From NCBI GenBank assembly GCA_003222395.1, contig QHWB01000045.1, forward strand, positions 87,130 through 151,129: a stretch of 64,000 nt of DNA. The letters run 5' to 3'. The stretch is from Acidobacteriota bacterium. GTDB lineage: Bacteria; Acidobacteriota; Vicinamibacteria; Vicinamibacterales; CAVVIG01. The translations under genes were made by a program, and so were the position numbers. Within the stretch, counting starts at the first letter, position 1; every line of letters begins with the position of its first letter. The notes under the pieces were generated by a model. It searched no databases, was not told the DNA's origin, and saw nothing but the letters and a program-made list of their open reading frames with translations. Shown here piece after piece: positions 63,415 through 64,000 of this stretch.

Positions 63415-64000
63415 CGGCGTCTACCGTCCTCCAATCCATCCTCGATCCTGCGGGTCCGCAAGCGGCATACATCAGCCGGCTCTGGTGGCTGATGCTCTGG
63501 GTCACCACCATCGTGTTCGTTCTCGTCCTCGGCTTTCTCGCAGCCGCGCTGCTCCGGCGTCGCCGCGCGACCAGCGAACAGTCGCTGGCGCGCGCCGTCG
63601 TTGCCGCCGTCGGCGCCACCGTCGTCATTCTGTTCGGTCTGCTCATCGCAAGCGTGTGGACCGGCCGCGCGGTGGCCTCGCTTGGCGCGACGAGCGCGGT
63701 CACGATCGAGATCGTGGGACATCAGTTCTGGTGGGAGGTGCAGTTCGACGACGCCGATCCAAGCCGCAGGGTGACGACCGCGAACGAGCTGCACGTTCCG
63801 GTCGGACGTCCGGTCGTGTTGAAGGTGACGTCGCGCGACGTGATTCACAGCTTCTGGGCGCCCAACCTGCACGGCAAACGCGATCTGATTCCCGGCTACA
63901 CGACGGCGATCTGGATCCAGGCCGATCGACCCGCGGTGTATCGCGCGCAGTGCGCTGAATTCTGCGGCAAGCAACACGCTCACATGGCCCTCGACGTCGT
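63411..64000 (+). CDS. coxB: Cytochrome c oxidase subunit II (3' partial)
   Basis: The frame is open to the window end. The visible part has two membrane helices (about residues 22-46 and 62-82), then the periplasmic CuA domain: FWWEVQFDD, then DVIHSFWAPNLHGK, then CAEFCGKQHAHM with C181, E183, C185, H189 and M192. All copper ligands are present. It transfers electrons from cytochrome c to subunit I of a haem-copper oxidase. The N-terminus is short, consistent with a compact non-caa3 form, although a C-terminal cytochrome domain cannot be excluded. Confidence 0.95.
   Translation, partial: MTASTVLQSILDPAGPQAAYISRLWWLMLWVTTIVFVLVLGFLAAALLRRRRATSEQSLARAVVAAVGATVVILFGLLIASVWTGRAVASLGATSAVTIEIVGHQFWWEVQFDDADPSRRVTTANELHVPVGRPVVLKVTSRDVIHSFWAPNLHGKRDLIPGYTTAIWIQADRPAVYRAQCAEFCGKQHAHMALDV

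Overview
This is a 64 kb, high-GC, gene-dense chromosomal window. The gene set points to an Acidobacteriota member, most likely of the Vicinamibacteria type; this is inferred from content, as no marker gene is present. Supporting features are a MacB/ADOP-type permease, a TonB-dependent receptor with an N-terminal carboxypeptidase-regulatory-like domain, a secreted PDGRPDLQGTW-family protein, a DUF5117-type zinc protease, Tat-exported oxidoreductases and several DinB-fold proteins. Many genes are joined by ATGA stop/start overlaps.

Layout. 1-3.9 kb: an ABC permease (5' end missing) overlaps an OmpR-type two-component pair. 3.9-8 kb: a MoaD-like/BNR-propeller pair, small secreted proteins and an alpha/beta hydrolase. 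8-14 kb: an ABC exporter, a DinB protein and a TonB-dependent receptor. 14.2-15.8 kb: two tandem LuxR-type regulators with altered receiver domains. 16-23 kb: a secreted Ig/PASTA/LamG protein, then a copper-redox group made of a Tat-exported multicopper oxidase, an SCO1-cytochrome c-DUF3347 fusion and a cupredoxin. 23-30 kb: a mutarotase-like protein, GlgX, small proteins, a cupin, a channel-like protein with an unusual pore signature and a second cupredoxin. 30-38 kb: a Gfo/Idh/MocA oxidoreductase, an NHL propeller, a HEAT protein, a TPR-thioredoxin protein with an in-frame UGA, and an amidohydrolase. 38-43.7 kb: a large hybrid histidine kinase and a LytS/LytTR pair. 43.7-50.5 kb: a decayed region with a frameshifted TPR gene, a DUF433 relic, a tyrosine integrase interrupted by a PIN toxin-antitoxin remnant next to tRNA-Arg(UCU), and an archaeal-type flap endonuclease relic; two intact genes (PIG-L deacetylase, HGSNAT-like acyltransferase) lie inside it. 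50.5-64 kb: a VOC protein, a HEAT/HD-GYP operon, a polytopic membrane protein, RtcB, a zinc metalloprotease, a YfiT-like DinB protein, DoxX and the start of a cytochrome c oxidase operon.

The strongest new observation is the TPR-thioredoxin gene at 34564-36153. Its apparent stop codon (TGA at 35815) lies exactly where the first cysteine of a CxxC motif belongs. The frame continues as the rest of the thioredoxin fold, and a bacterial SECIS-like hairpin follows at once. It is very probably a selenoprotein that standard gene calling would truncate. Other notable items are heptamer/hairpin intergenic elements, a ~56-65 nt inverted repeat flanking the YfiT-like gene, and direct repeats flanking the LytS/LytTR operon.
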